Assembly: GCA_029260575.1 (NCBI GenBank)
Contig: JAJDDB010000016.1
Coordinates: 62,001 to 126,000 of the forward strand
Direction of reading: 5' to 3'
DNA from: Phycisphaerales bacterium
GTDB lineage: Bacteria; Planctomycetota; Phycisphaerae; Phycisphaerales; SM1A02
Length of the DNA: 64,000 nucleotides
Part shown: one piece after another, positions 14,167 to 24,765 of the stretch
Layout of the letters: each line of letters starts with the position of its first letter
Numbering within the stretch: the stretch's first letter is position 1
The notes under the pieces: model-generated
Databases searched by the model: none
What the model was told of the DNA's origin: nothing
What the model saw: the letters and a program-made list of their open reading frames with translations, nothing else
Translations under genes and position numbers: made by a program

Positions 14167-17075
14167 TGCTCAGCCTCCGCATCGAATTCAGCGGTTGCGA
14201 AGCTGGCGAAGAATTCCGTGTGACAGAGCCGCGCGAAATCGTCCATTGGAAAGGCATGGTCGGGATTGCGTTCGAACTTGCCGGCGCGAATGCTCTGCAC
14301 TATTGCGCGAGCGCGATGTACAGCATGATCAAGATGTTCTCGGCTCCATTGTGCTTTTCGAAACGCTACGCCTCTCGAATCGCGCGGCAGGGTGATGTAG
14401 CCGAGTTCGACGTCTTCAGTGTGAACAACACCTGCAGCGCGCGCGATATAGTCGTACAGCGGCAGTTGCAGATCAAACCATTCGAGTGCTTCGAGGTCAA
14501 CAAGCGTTTCGCGGCCGTGATGTGAATTGTGCGGAGTTCGCGCCGATTCGCCGGTCTTGTAATCGATGATGCGAATACTGCCTGTGGATGTATTGCGATC
14601 AATTCGATCGATGACGCCACGCAGCGGCATCGGTTCCTGGCCGGATATATCGAGTGAAACGTTGTCTTTGAACGCAATTTCGGTTTCGAGAATCTCCCAA
14701 CCTTCACTGCGCAACTGCGTCTGCAGCGCTGCCATAGCGCGCAGGCGCTGGCTGATCATTGACAACTGCACGCGCACACTGATCGGCGGGTTGACGCCGA
14801 ACTTATCTCGAGCGACATCGTCGAGCACCCCGAGCATCGTTTTGCAAATCTGCTCTTCATCGGCGAGTTGCTTCAGCGAGTTGTCCTGGCCGAAGCGGCG
14901 CAGTGTCTCGTGCAGAACGTTGCCGAACTGCATCGCATCGAGTTCATTTGCCTGATCATCACTGTGCTGCAGGCCGAGCAAGGAGCCGAGTGCAAAGCGA
15001 TATGGACAGGCAAGATAGCTGCGGAATGCGGTCACGCTCATGGACGATGGTGGCGGCATAACATCCGGCAGGTCGGGAATGGTAAACCCCGATTCGTCGA
15101 TAGTGCGCGGCAGACCCGCCGGCCAAGAGATGTTTGTAGTGGAGTCTTCATCAAACAAGAGGCGAGCGCGGTTTGTGAGCAATTCATCATCGCCGGACAG
15201 TAAGAGGCGGCTTGGTGTAAGCGGTTCATCGCCTGAAGCGCGGCGGCCGGTGATTATCGTGACGTTGCTGCGGGAGTTTTGGGCAGCTTGCGTGTAATAC
15301 GCATCGCGCGCATAGCGACTGTCATTGTCTGGCAGTTCGAGTGCACTGCGCAGTGCGTTGGGCAGGAAGATGTCCGCTGAAACAGCGGAGGGTATGAAGC
15401 CGTCGTTGAAACCGGTGAGAATCAATACGGGCGATGGATCGGTGTGCAACTCCAGCCAACCGAGCATCTCGATCTGATCATCATGCAGTTCTTGAGCAAC
15501 GTGAACGTCCTGCAACTGCGAATGGATCAAGCGAAGAGCAGTTTCGGCGGTCGTTACTGGTTGTAATGCAGCGGCTGCGGATTCAACAGCTGTAAGGGTG
15601 TTTTCAAAAGCCTGCAAAATGCGAATGCGCTGCACGACAGTATTGGAATGCGGATCGGACTCCAATGCCGGGTCGTATATTGCATCGAAGACGATTCGCA
15701 GTCCGGCGCACCATTTGTGACACGGTTGTGGCGCCCCAGCCAATGGCGCGAGGAGTGCTTGAACAGCATCGAACACATCCGCAATTGTGCGATGCGATAA
15801 TGCTTTGCCCAGCCATGTTCCGGAGATGCGCTGCTGGATATGTTCAGCACGATAGCTGTCGAATTGCGTCAGCCAATCTGCGATGGCGCCGTTATTGCTC
15901 ACTGCAAGCTGCTTTTGCAACCAGCGTTGCATATCCGGATGGCGGATGAGCACCGCAAAGTTGTCCAACGATTGATCGCCGATCCAGTCGGTGATGCACT
16001 GCAGAAGTCTGCAGGGTGCTGTAGTTGTGAGTGCTCTTCCGGCCGCGTCATGCAGGGACAACCCCGCCCATGCGGCAGCCCGAGATAACGGCCCGGCAAG
16101 TGACGCATCTCCCATCCCAAGGATAATTTCATCAGCAGCGTACGTGCCAGAAAACGATGCGAGTGTGCGCAGCACCTGTTGTGCCTGATCTGCTGGTCCG
16201 TCTGCGACGAGAAGCGACACGCGTTCATCGTCAACGATTGCATCGGACCAGCACCCGGTGCGCACACAGCCAAATGCATCGAAACGTTCTTCCAGAACTT
16301 CAGGCGCATGGACTATTGCGGCAATCTGATCAGTTTCATTTGACTGAAGCACGCCGCGCATCAGGGCATTCAATTCGACCACGCCGATCATTGCGATCCG
16401 CCGATTGGAAGGCGGGTTGTTCGCAACGGCGCGCTGCAGCGCATGTTCGCGGCTGTCGTGCCGATCGATGAGTTGATGTTCTTTCAGGATTGCACGATAG
16501 CGTTCGTGCAGCACAGCCATGACGTTCCAGCGATCGCCCTGCTGCAACATTTCGAGTCGCTCAGCGCGCTCGATGACGTCAGTGAACCCAAGCCGCCCGC
16601 CGGCAAGCGTTTCGTGCAGCCCGGAAATCAACTGCGCCATGTGTTGCCACGCCAACCAGTCATCCGGTTCGGGCGGCACCGCAAACAACGGCCTGAGCGT
16701 GTCGTGGTCACAGTCATGCAGCGCATGCAACCACGCCAGTTGGGTTGACCACGCGTCAGCGCGAGCGCGTTCATCAATCGGCTCGACATGGGCCAACAGA
16801 TGTTCTGCCGCCTGACCGGGCGTGCAGACTGTCGGCGGAAGGAGTGCCTTGTTCTGCGCCTGGCAACAGCGCAGCAGCGCACCGAGCAACAACCGACCAG
16901 CCCGTCGACCGGGCACGATGCAGCAATATCGCTGCAGATCGACGACGGGTGCATGTGATTCAGCCGATTGCACGATCCACGTTGCAGCGGCAGAAAGCAG
17001 CGGCCGGCTCCAATCGACGAATACACGGTTGATACGTGTACTAATCGGCGCAGATTGTGCCTGCGAGTGCGTCAT
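14163..17075 (-). CDS. addB: AddB-like PD-(D/E)XK nuclease subunit
   Basis: A 970-residue partner of AddA. The N-terminal part has a helicase-like fold with a non-canonical phosphate loop ('VPGRRAGRLLLGALL'), as expected for the inactive helicase half of AddB. The C-terminal part starts with 'SVTAFRSYLACPYRFALGSLLGL' and 'FGNVLHETLRRF' and carries the nuclease core 'PLRGVIDRIDRN' and 'IRIIDYKTGES', followed by 'LQLPLYDYIARA'. Only one Cys flanks the nuclease on each side ('ACPYRF' and near-C-terminal 'RLCHTEF'), so the four-Cys iron-sulfur staple of Bacillus AddB appears to be absent. First gene of the addB-addA unit; its upstream region holds a candidate small RNA on the other strand. Confidence 0.78.
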   Translation of the reverse strand: MTHSQAQSAPISTRINRVFVDWSRPLLSAAATWIVQSAESHAPVVDLQRYCCIVPGRRAGRLLLGALLRCCQAQNKALLPPTVCTPGQAAEHLLAHVEPIDERARADAWSTQLAWLHALHDCDHDTLRPLFAVPPEPDDWLAWQHMAQLISGLHETLAGGRLGFTDVIERAERLEMLQQGDRWNVMAVLHERYRAILKEHQLIDRHDSREHALQRAVANNPPSNRRIAMIGVVELNALMRGVLQSNETDQIAAIVHAPEVLEERFDAFGCVRTGCWSDAIVDDERVSLLVADGPADQAQQVLRTLASFSGTYAADEIILGMGDASLAGPLSRAAAWAGLSLHDAAGRALTTTAPCRLLQCITDWIGDQSLDNFAVLIRHPDMQRWLQKQLAVSNNGAIADWLTQFDSYRAEHIQQRISGTWLGKALSHRTIADVFDAVQALLAPLAGAPQPCHKWCAGLRIVFDAIYDPALESDPHSNTVVQRIRILQAFENTLTAVESAAAALQPVTTAETALRLIHSQLQDVHVAQELHDDQIEMLGWLELHTDPSPVLILTGFNDGFIPSAVSADIFLPNALRSALELPDNDSRYARDAYYTQAAQNSRSNVTIITGRRASGDEPLTPSRLLLSGDDELLTNRARLLFDEDSTTNISWPAGLPRTIDESGFTIPDLPDVMPPPSSMSVTAFRSYLACPYRFALGSLLGLQHSDDQANELDAMQFGNVLHETLRRFGQDNSLKQLADEEQICKTMLGVLDDVARDKFGVNPPISVRVQLSMISQRLRAMAALQTQLRSEGWEILETEIAFKDNVSLDISGQEPMPLRGVIDRIDRNTSTGSIRIIDYKTGESARTPHNSHHGRETLVDLEALEWFDLQLPLYDYIARAAGVVHTEDVELGYITLPRDSRGVAFRKAQWSREHLDHAVHRARAIVQSIRAGKFERNPDHAFPMDDFARLCHTEFFASFATAEFDAEAEQ

Positions 17076-17143
17076 AGCTTTTCGGCACGGTAACAGGCGT
17101 TATGGCCCAAAGGCAGGATCTGACAAAACCACGCAGCGACTTC

Positions 17144-17173
17144 TTGCACTGCAGCACCCATTTGGCGTATCTT
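17144..17173 (+). promoter_or_regulatory. possible promoter of the candidate small RNA
   Basis: TTGCAC (17144-17149) and TATCTT (17168-17173) are separated by 18 bases, a plausible sigma-70-type pair with two mismatches to consensus in each box. It points at the hairpin-rich segment that ends in a terminator at 17295. Confidence 0.3.
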
Positions 17174-17179
17174 AAATTG

Positions 17180-17296
17180 AACGGCATGCATCTGAGATGC
17201 AATGCTCGGGAACAATTGTGATGCGGCGCAGGGGCCGCAGCCAACTAGTCGCAGGGTCGGGTTCGTGTGGGGACACGCCTGGCCCTGCGCTTTTTC
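17180..17296 (+). ncRNA. candidate small RNA of about 115 nt with three hairpins
   Basis: Between addB and the next gene lies a segment that is not coding on either strand but can fold into three hairpins on the plus strand: the near-palindrome TGCATCTGAGATGCA (17187-17201), GCGGC-GCAGGG-GCCGC (about 17223-17238), and a long stem from 17250 to 17289 followed by five T. A promoter-like pair lies just upstream. The T-run exists only on the plus strand, while both flanking protein genes read minus, which argues that it ends a plus-strand transcript rather than a neighbouring mRNA. It does not match 4.5S/SRP RNA, tmRNA, RNase P or 6S features that I know. Boundaries are estimates. Confidence 0.4.
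17250..17295 (+). terminator. strong Rho-independent terminator
   Basis: CGCAGGG (17250-17256) pairs with CCCTGCG (17283-17289). The inside continues with about five further pairs, including two G-T pairs, then CGTGT-GGGG-ACACG, giving about 17 bp with a two-base bulge. It is followed by CTTTTT. Confidence 0.7.
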
Positions 17297-17317
17297 GTGC
17301 GCAGCTCTGCGGTGCAT

Positions 17318-18082
17318 TCATTGAATCCCTGATGTTTGATCTTTTTCTATATTGCCAGTGCTGCTGTTTGCGGACAATGTCTGCATTTCCACGATCAGCG
17401 ATTGATCGCGGCACTGCACATCGATAATGCGGACAGTTCGATTGTCCGCAAGATCAATATCGCGATCGAGCAGTTCTCTGCCGGTGGTGAAATCTTCCAA
17501 CAGTTGCAGGACTGCATCGTCGCGCAACGCCTCTGTTTGGAGTTGCTGCAGTTGATCGGTGAGCCGCGCAAGCGGATCGCCGGGCAGCATGAGCCGTCCG
17601 ACGCCGGCCTGTTCAAGCTGGAAGCCGACGCCGGCGTCTGTGATCTGCGGTACCAGGCGGGCGACGATGAACTGGGCAGAATTCTCGTGATTGAGGTGAA
17701 TCTGCGCTGCGATGTCGATGCCGGCCTGCGTAAATCGCACCTGCACAGTGCCGAGCTCTTCCGGCCAGACGAGTTCGGGATCATGCACGATCCACATGGG
17801 CAGCCGGGTCGCCAGCCATTCGTTGACCTGCTGCTGGCGAAGCCGCACTTTCCAGGTTTCATGCGGCGGACGAATGTTATGCGCCTCTTCGACGAGCCTG
17901 GTTTCGAATTGCCCGGCCTTGTCGCGGGCAGTCTGCGTGTCTGGGGGCGGTTCGTACCAGTCCGGTGTCATCACGGCGAGCCGCCAGATCACGAGCAGCG
18001 CAATGACTACAACAGACAGCGCTGCGACCGCAGCGCGCATCATCAAGCGAAACCAAAACGTGCATTGTCTCGCGTATGCCAT
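17318..18082 (-). CDS. hypothetical membrane-anchored protein
   Basis: About 254 residues from the ATG at 18082; an in-frame TTG at 18118 and ATGs near 18043 are alternatives. One hydrophobic anchor near the N-terminus ('AAVAALSVVVIALLVIWRLAV') is followed by a soluble part of about 210 residues that contains 'VRLRQQQVNEWLATRLP' and 'VWPEELGTVQVRFTQAGIDIAAQI', a pattern seen in proteins that form long beta-barrel or tube-like lipid-binding domains, but I cannot assign a family. It lies directly downstream of the M3 peptidase gene in the same direction (gap of 54 bases) and is likely cotranscribed with it. Confidence 0.65.
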   Translation of the reverse strand: MAYARQCTFWFRLMMRAAVAALSVVVIALLVIWRLAVMTPDWYEPPPDTQTARDKAGQFETRLVEEAHNIRPPHETWKVRLRQQQVNEWLATRLPMWIVHDPELVWPEELGTVQVRFTQAGIDIAAQIHLNHENSAQFIVARLVPQITDAGVGFQLEQAGVGRLMLPGDPLARLTDQLQQLQTEALRDDAVLQLLEDFTTGRELLDRDIDLADNRTVRIIDVQCRDQSLIVEMQTLSANSSTGNIEKDQTSGIQ

Positions 18083-18136
18083 GTGCGGAGCAAGTGTAGC
18101 CGTGTCAACACACGACAAACCGATTGGCTGTTTTCA

Positions 18137-20371
18137 TTAATTATCAGCCGTTGCGACGTCCTCGCTGAGGCCGAGGTGTCGCAAGTACGCGGTCATGTCC
18201 GGTTCTCTGCCGAGGTAGTCAGTCACCAGGTTAATGCCGTCTTTCGTGCCACCGCGCGACAAGATGTGATCACGATAGTATCGCCCGGCTTTGGGGTTGA
18301 GCATGCCCAGTTCATCGAACCGCTGGAACATGTCTGAGGCGTAGACGAGCGACCATTGGTAGCCGTAATAGCCAGCCTGATAGCCGGTGAGGTGACCGAA
18401 TGCAGCGTGGAAGTAGGTTTCCGGAATCGGATCGTACAGTTCGACGTTTTCCTTCTTCGGATTCCAAAGGTCGTGTGCAAGTTGTGTGGTGTCGACTTCG
18501 CCGCTGGACGCAAGGTGGCACTTCATATCGAACAGGCCATAGAAGAACTGTCGCTCGGCCAGCATTCCCGAGCCGAGGTGTTTGGCTGCGATCATGCCGT
18601 CGAGCAGTTCATCGGGAAGCGGCTCGCCGGTCTTGTAGTGCCTGGCAAACGTGCGCAGTACATCTGCGTTCCACACCCAGTTCTCGAACATTTGTGATGG
18701 CGCTTCAACGAAATCGCGTTCGACGTTGGTGCCGGAGAAACTCCAGAGGTCTGCTTCGCTCAGGATCGTGTGCAGGCAATGGCCGAACTCGTGGAAGTAT
18801 GTTTCAACTTCATCATGCGACATGAGCGATGGCTTCTCGCGCGTCGGTTTGGTGAAGTTGCAGACGAGCGCAGCCACGGGAAGCGTGACACCGCCATCGG
18901 ACCAGTTCTTGTGTTGAGCAAGGCCCCACTGGGCTGCGTGGTTGTACTTGTTGTCGCGCGGGTGCAGGTCGATCGTGAATGTACCGATCTTCTTGTTTGT
19001 TGCGTTGTCGTAGACTTCGAACAGGCGAACGTCTTCGTGCCAGAGGTTCCAACCGAGTTCCCCAGCGCGGTCAGTGGCTTCACGATAGGTGAGGCCGTAC
19101 AGCGACTGCGTGATGGAAAACAGCCCCTCAGTGACGGCTTCAAGCGGGAAATATTCGCGGACGACGTTACTGTCGACTGCGTATTTATTCTTCTTCAGCA
19201 GGTTGTGATAGAAGGACGTATCCCAGGGATACAGTTCGGTATTCTGGTCTCCGGTGTGGTTGCGCTTGGCTAGGAGGAATTCCTGTTGATCCAGTAGCGC
19301 TTTCTTGCGAACCAACGGCCGAAGTGTCTTGTAGAACTCCGCTACTGTCGTTGCGTTCTTGGCCATCTTGACTTCGAGTTCATAATTCGCTGCGTGGTCG
19401 TATCCAAGAAGAGCAGCAGCATCTGCACGCAGCTTCAGAATCTGCTCGAGCACACGAATGTTCTTCTGACCGCCGCGGCGCTTGTACGCAATCCACACTT
19501 TCTTACGGGTCAATTCGTTGTCGCAGTAATCCATGATCGGCAGAAATTCCGGGTAGGACATACTTACGAGATAGACATCGCCGACACGACTGCGGTTTTC
19601 GAACTGCTCGAAGTAGTCATACGGCAGACCGGAGAGTTCTTCGCGCGTCAACGGCACACGTGTTTCATCTTCTCGGATGTTGGTTTCGAATTCGATGCTG
19701 AGTTTGGTGAGTTGTTTCTGAATCTCAGTCAGTTTGTCGCGCTGCGCTTTGGGAAGCTCCATGCCCGCCCGGCGATAGTCCCGCATAGTGTGTTTGAGCA
19801 TTCGCGCGTACTCGCCGGTGAGCGAAGGGTTTGTTGCGGCGTATGCCTTGACCGCTTCGTACAGGTCTTCGCGTTTGCTGAGTTCGATCGCCCAGTTCGT
19901 GACGACTTCTTCAGCCTCAAGACCAATCGCGCGTTCGTCGCCATCTGTCGATACGTATGCCATGAACATGGGTACGTTGGTGTCGAGCTCAACCTGGGCA
20001 AAGATGTTGTCCAGCTCCACAAGCGTGTTGTCGACCGTTCGCCTGCTTGCCGGGATGGCAACGACCGCGTCAATTCTGGTATCGGCCCGTGCGAGCGCTT
20101 CTTCAATTCGTTCGATCGAGGATGCGCTGCTGAGATCGAGAACCTTGCGGTACGATCCGCTTGCTGTCGCTGCCAGCGCCACTCGATGCGTTGTTTCGGA
20201 ACGAACCGTTGTGCTCGGCACATCTGCATTGGCTTGCGTCATCGGCTTCGTGGTGGAACTGCTGTTCTCACAGGCGGCTACTCCGACATGCAACATGCCG
20301 CATAGTGCAAGTGCTGCGAAACCGGGCAAGGGCAGTCGGGTTGACGTATTGGGTCGCTGCGCGTTGGACAT
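18137..20371 (-). CDS. M3-family zinc metallopeptidase, lipoprotein
   Basis: A 744-residue peptidase of the thimet oligopeptidase / dipeptidyl carboxypeptidase group (MEROPS M3). The zinc site is 'YFHEFGHCLHTIL' with HEFGH at residues 527-531, and the third-ligand region 'FVEAPSQMFENWVW' follows. The C-terminal 'GYQAGYYGYQWSLVYASDMFQRF' is the conserved substrate-side segment. The N-terminus is a lipoprotein signal: hydrophobic stretch and lipobox 'GVAAC', so the mature enzyme should be lipid-anchored outside the cytoplasmic membrane, unlike the mostly cytoplasmic bacterial members. It would trim short peptides, for nutrition or signal-peptide and peptide turnover. Confidence 0.9.
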   Translation of the reverse strand: MSNAQRPNTSTRLPLPGFAALALCGMLHVGVAACENSSSTTKPMTQANADVPSTTVRSETTHRVALAATASGSYRKVLDLSSASSIERIEEALARADTRIDAVVAIPASRRTVDNTLVELDNIFAQVELDTNVPMFMAYVSTDGDERAIGLEAEEVVTNWAIELSKREDLYEAVKAYAATNPSLTGEYARMLKHTMRDYRRAGMELPKAQRDKLTEIQKQLTKLSIEFETNIREDETRVPLTREELSGLPYDYFEQFENRSRVGDVYLVSMSYPEFLPIMDYCDNELTRKKVWIAYKRRGGQKNIRVLEQILKLRADAAALLGYDHAANYELEVKMAKNATTVAEFYKTLRPLVRKKALLDQQEFLLAKRNHTGDQNTELYPWDTSFYHNLLKKNKYAVDSNVVREYFPLEAVTEGLFSITQSLYGLTYREATDRAGELGWNLWHEDVRLFEVYDNATNKKIGTFTIDLHPRDNKYNHAAQWGLAQHKNWSDGGVTLPVAALVCNFTKPTREKPSLMSHDEVETYFHEFGHCLHTILSEADLWSFSGTNVERDFVEAPSQMFENWVWNADVLRTFARHYKTGEPLPDELLDGMIAAKHLGSGMLAERQFFYGLFDMKCHLASSGEVDTTQLAHDLWNPKKENVELYDPIPETYFHAAFGHLTGYQAGYYGYQWSLVYASDMFQRFDELGMLNPKAGRYYRDHILSRGGTKDGINLVTDYLGREPDMTAYLRHLGLSEDVATADN

Positions 20372-20631
20372 ATCTCAGACCTCGAGTTTGATGATGAGTA
20401 AGCCTGCGATGTACCTGCTTGTGCCGGGTACATGGTCATTGCAGTTTCGAGTAGGTGATGATATCGGCCGAGGCGGGCGAATGTTGCATTGATCGCCCGC
20501 AATGGCGGTTGTTATAGGCAGGAGCGGGTGCCGTTACCCATTTCGGGCAGATGACAGGACTTTACAGCGAAATCGATGCTGCGCATGAATTGCGCTGGCA
20601 TTGAGTACCTGCAGGTTCGGATGATTGATGC

Positions 20632-21252
20632 ATGCGTTTTGATCCACAATGCGGCTACACCGTCGAAACCGACGCTCTCGAAGCATCTGCACCTGCTGAT
20701 GCAGCAGCGAGCAATTCGTCTGCAGGCAGGGCGATTGCCTGTGTTGCGGTCATATTGACTGCGCTGCTGGGCGCGTGGATATGGCGGCAACAGATGCCCC
20801 GCGTGCAGGGCGCTCATGCAGCGGAAACGTTGCCTGACCGGCCGATTGGTGACTCGGCGCAGAACCCGGCTGCAATTGCGACAACAGCGAACGACAGAGC
20901 CACGGATGCTGAACAAGCTGCAGTCCATGCGGCAACGAACACGTCAATCGTTGAACAGACGCCAGCAGATGATTATGCGTTTGAGATCAACTACCAGGAC
21001 GGCTCGCAAATAGCTCAAAGCAATTTGGTGCTTGAACAGGGCAAAGAGCAACTCGCTGTCGGGCGCACCGCCCGGGCAATTGAACTGCTGCGTGAAGCGC
21101 TGCGCTTGAATCCTGAATCTGCAGAAGCACATTACAACCTCGGTCTTGCGTACGTGCTGCGCGGCGACATGCGTGCTGCCAAACGCGAGCGAGATCTGCT
21201 GCGTGATCTTGATCGTAATCTGTCGAACCTGCTTGGGAATCTTGTTCGGTGA
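20632..21252 (+). CDS. membrane-anchored TPR protein
   Basis: A 206-residue protein with a short cytoplasmic N-terminus, one membrane span ('AIACVAVILTALLGAWIW', residues about 34-51), a low-complexity Ala/Thr-rich stretch and, at the C-terminus, at least one clear tetratricopeptide repeat ('ARAIELLREALRLNPESAEAHYNLGLAYVLRGDMRAA' region) with a partial one before it. TPR units bind other proteins; the partner is unknown. The ATG at 20632 is chosen for lack of a better one and has no strong ribosome-binding site. It is followed 22 bases later by another small gene and then by a nuclease gene, likely one transcript. Confidence 0.7.
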   Translation: MRFDPQCGYTVETDALEASAPADAAASNSSAGRAIACVAVILTALLGAWIWRQQMPRVQGAHAAETLPDRPIGDSAQNPAAIATTANDRATDAEQAAVHAATNTSIVEQTPADDYAFEINYQDGSQIAQSNLVLEQGKEQLAVGRTARAIELLREALRLNPESAEAHYNLGLAYVLRGDMRAAKRERDLLRDLDRNLSNLLGNLVR

Positions 21253-21274
21253 TGCCGAACGTGGGGAGCGAAAC

Positions 21275-21769
21275 ATGATGAATCTGCTTGTTGATCAGCG
21301 CAAGGTGAAAGCAGCTGCGCGCTCGATGCACCAGTTCTGCCCGCGGGTGGTGAACATCTTCAGCCGCGATGTGGAGCAACCGGTGCTGGAGACTGCGACG
21401 CTGTACCTGTACATCAAGATTGCCCGTGAAGTGTTCGGCAGGAAATTCTGCGACAACCTGTGTGGGCAATTGCGAGCATTGCTGCGCAGTGTTGATGAAC
21501 ATGAAGCGGCTCTGCGCGTGGCCCGCATGGTGGAGACGGCGGAAGCGTTTCGGCGCGTCGAACAGCAATTGCAGCCGGACGCAATCGATGATGAGCGTTT
21601 TCGCATGCTGGTGCGCAGCGCGATTCGATCAATGTTCGCTGAGGCAGGTTTGCCGGGGCCGGATGACGAACAGCTGCGCGACAGTTTCGCACAATTCGAA
21701 GACACAGCCCGGCGGATCAAGGAGCACCTGACAGGCATCAAACGGCAGAACCGGTTTGTGATGGGATAG
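21275..21769 (+). CDS. hypothetical helical protein, 164 aa
   Basis: The start at 21275 is supported by GGGGAG six bases upstream; a longer frame to 21146 overlaps the TPR gene and is not protein-like. The product is rich in Arg, Glu and Leu, predicted mostly helical, with no signal peptide or membrane span. I recognise no domain. Its position between the TPR protein and the PD-(D/E)XK nuclease (gap of 5 bases to the latter) suggests cotranscription, not necessarily a shared function. Confidence 0.65.
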   Translation: MMNLLVDQRKVKAAARSMHQFCPRVVNIFSRDVEQPVLETATLYLYIKIAREVFGRKFCDNLCGQLRALLRSVDEHEAALRVARMVETAEAFRRVEQQLQPDAIDDERFRMLVRSAIRSMFAEAGLPGPDDEQLRDSFAQFEDTARRIKEHLTGIKRQNRFVMG

Positions 21770-21774
21770 GAACT

Positions 21775-23025
21775 TTGATTGCACGGGCAATCGGTGCTGA
21801 TACATTAATGTCGATGAGTGACATTGAGACAGCAGTCCCCGCTGAATCAGACATTCGGGCGTTAGAGCGATTCGTCGTGGAGAACGACGATCTTCTTGAA
21901 CTTGAAGAGCGCATCGGCCGGTTCAACATTTTCGACGCGCTGCGGATCGTGAACCGTGAGGTCAAGCACTCGGACTTCTTGGCATGGCTGTTAGACCCGA
22001 ATGAATCGCACGGCCAGGGTGGGTTGTTTCTGCGGGCAGTCCTGATGGACGTGCTGCGACGGAGTGTGCCGGCCCATCGGCCCAAAGGACTGAGCCCCAT
22101 CACACTCGACGGCGGCGAGCTGCGCGGCGTTGCAGTCGACCGCGAGTGGCATCACATCGACCTTGTCATCCGGTGCGATGAGCCGCGATTCGTGATTGCG
22201 GTCGAAAACAAGATTCGCGCGAGCGAACACTCCGATCAACTCGAACGATACAAGAGAATTATCCGCAAACAATTCGGGGATGTCCCCCGCCAGTTTGTGT
22301 TTCTCACGCCCGAGGGCACCACTCCCAGCGACGAAGACTGGACGATCTACGATTATCGCTCATTGCGAGATGTGTTGAGACGAGTCGTGGATTCCAATCG
22401 TACTGCCATCGGCGACGATGTTCTCACCTTCCTTGACCATTATCTTCGTTTGATCGGGAGCCGAATGATGAATGACCCAAACATCACGGAACTCTGTCGA
22501 GAGATTTACAAGACCCATCGCCAAGCGATCGATCTGATTGTCGAACATGCGGCGAGTGTGAACATCGGCATGGATGCAGTCGAAAAACTCATTTCCTCGC
22601 ATCCCCACTGGTGCGTGACCACGCGCGGCAAGGGCTCCATCGGATTGCATCTCGCCGAACTCTCGTCTAATCCGCTGTGGAATATGAACGCAGATGGAAA
22701 ATCTCGACCGTGGATCAATTCATACTTTGAGTGGTGGGATAACACAGTTCGATGGTACTTTCATGTCGGGCCGCACGACGACTTAGACTTGCGTCGTCGT
22801 GTGATTGAAAAACTCCGTGAGCACGCAGATCGTCTGAAGACCAAGTCCACCGGAAAAATTACGAACCAATGGACAACGGTCGCAAACCTGAAAGTCTATG
22901 GGTGGAAGAAACAGGAGCCGGATGCCGAAAAACTTATTGCTTCAGTGAGTAGGCTGCTTGATGAAAGAGCACCATTGCTTCGCGATGCGATGGCTCTCGT
23001 TGAGTCCGCTCTATCACAAAAGTGA
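21775..23025 (+). CDS. PD-(D/E)XK nuclease superfamily protein
   Basis: A protein of about 416 residues matching the PDDEXK_4-type family seen in many bacteria and phages. Landmarks: 'RFNIFDALRIVNREVKHSDFLAWLLDPNESHGQGGLFL' near the N-terminus, then the nuclease core 'EWHHIDLVIRCDEPRFVIAVENKIRASEHSDQLERY', where Asp and Glu-x-Lys ('DLVI' ... 'VENK') form the metal site, and 'QFVFLTPEG'. The start is probably the TTG at 21775 (ATAGGAA just upstream); ATGs at 21808 and 21814 would give slightly shorter proteins. The family is associated with DNA restriction and defence, but individual functions are largely unknown. No methyltransferase or restriction partner is adjacent. Confidence 0.8.
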   Translation: MIARAIGADTLMSMSDIETAVPAESDIRALERFVVENDDLLELEERIGRFNIFDALRIVNREVKHSDFLAWLLDPNESHGQGGLFLRAVLMDVLRRSVPAHRPKGLSPITLDGGELRGVAVDREWHHIDLVIRCDEPRFVIAVENKIRASEHSDQLERYKRIIRKQFGDVPRQFVFLTPEGTTPSDEDWTIYDYRSLRDVLRRVVDSNRTAIGDDVLTFLDHYLRLIGSRMMNDPNITELCREIYKTHRQAIDLIVEHAASVNIGMDAVEKLISSHPHWCVTTRGKGSIGLHLAELSSNPLWNMNADGKSRPWINSYFEWWDNTVRWYFHVGPHDDLDLRRRVIEKLREHADRLKTKSTGKITNQWTTVANLKVYGWKKQEPDAEKLIASVSRLLDERAPLLRDAMALVESALSQK

Positions 23026-23052
23026 AAAAGCTCACGTTCGGTGAACGTGGGC
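23025..23052 (-). terminator. terminator of atpD, convergent region
   Basis: A 9-bp stem (GCTCACGTT / AACGTGGGC, with one G-T pair) and 5-base loop lie 30 bases after the atpD stop. On the minus strand it is followed by TTTTT, so it terminates atpD; the plus-strand nuclease gene ends at its edge. Confidence 0.75.
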
Positions 23053-23082
23053 TTCGTAGTTTTGCATATTGAAGATCGCGCC

Positions 23083-24753
<1,671 letters not shown>

Positions 24754-24765
24754 TTACGATCAGAA

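Noticed and set aside
17180-17296. SRP (4.5S) RNA, 6S RNA or tmRNA
   Set aside because: The conserved SRP tetraloop/GGAA-type core, the 6S bulged-duplex form and tmRNA tag or tRNA-like ends are all missing.
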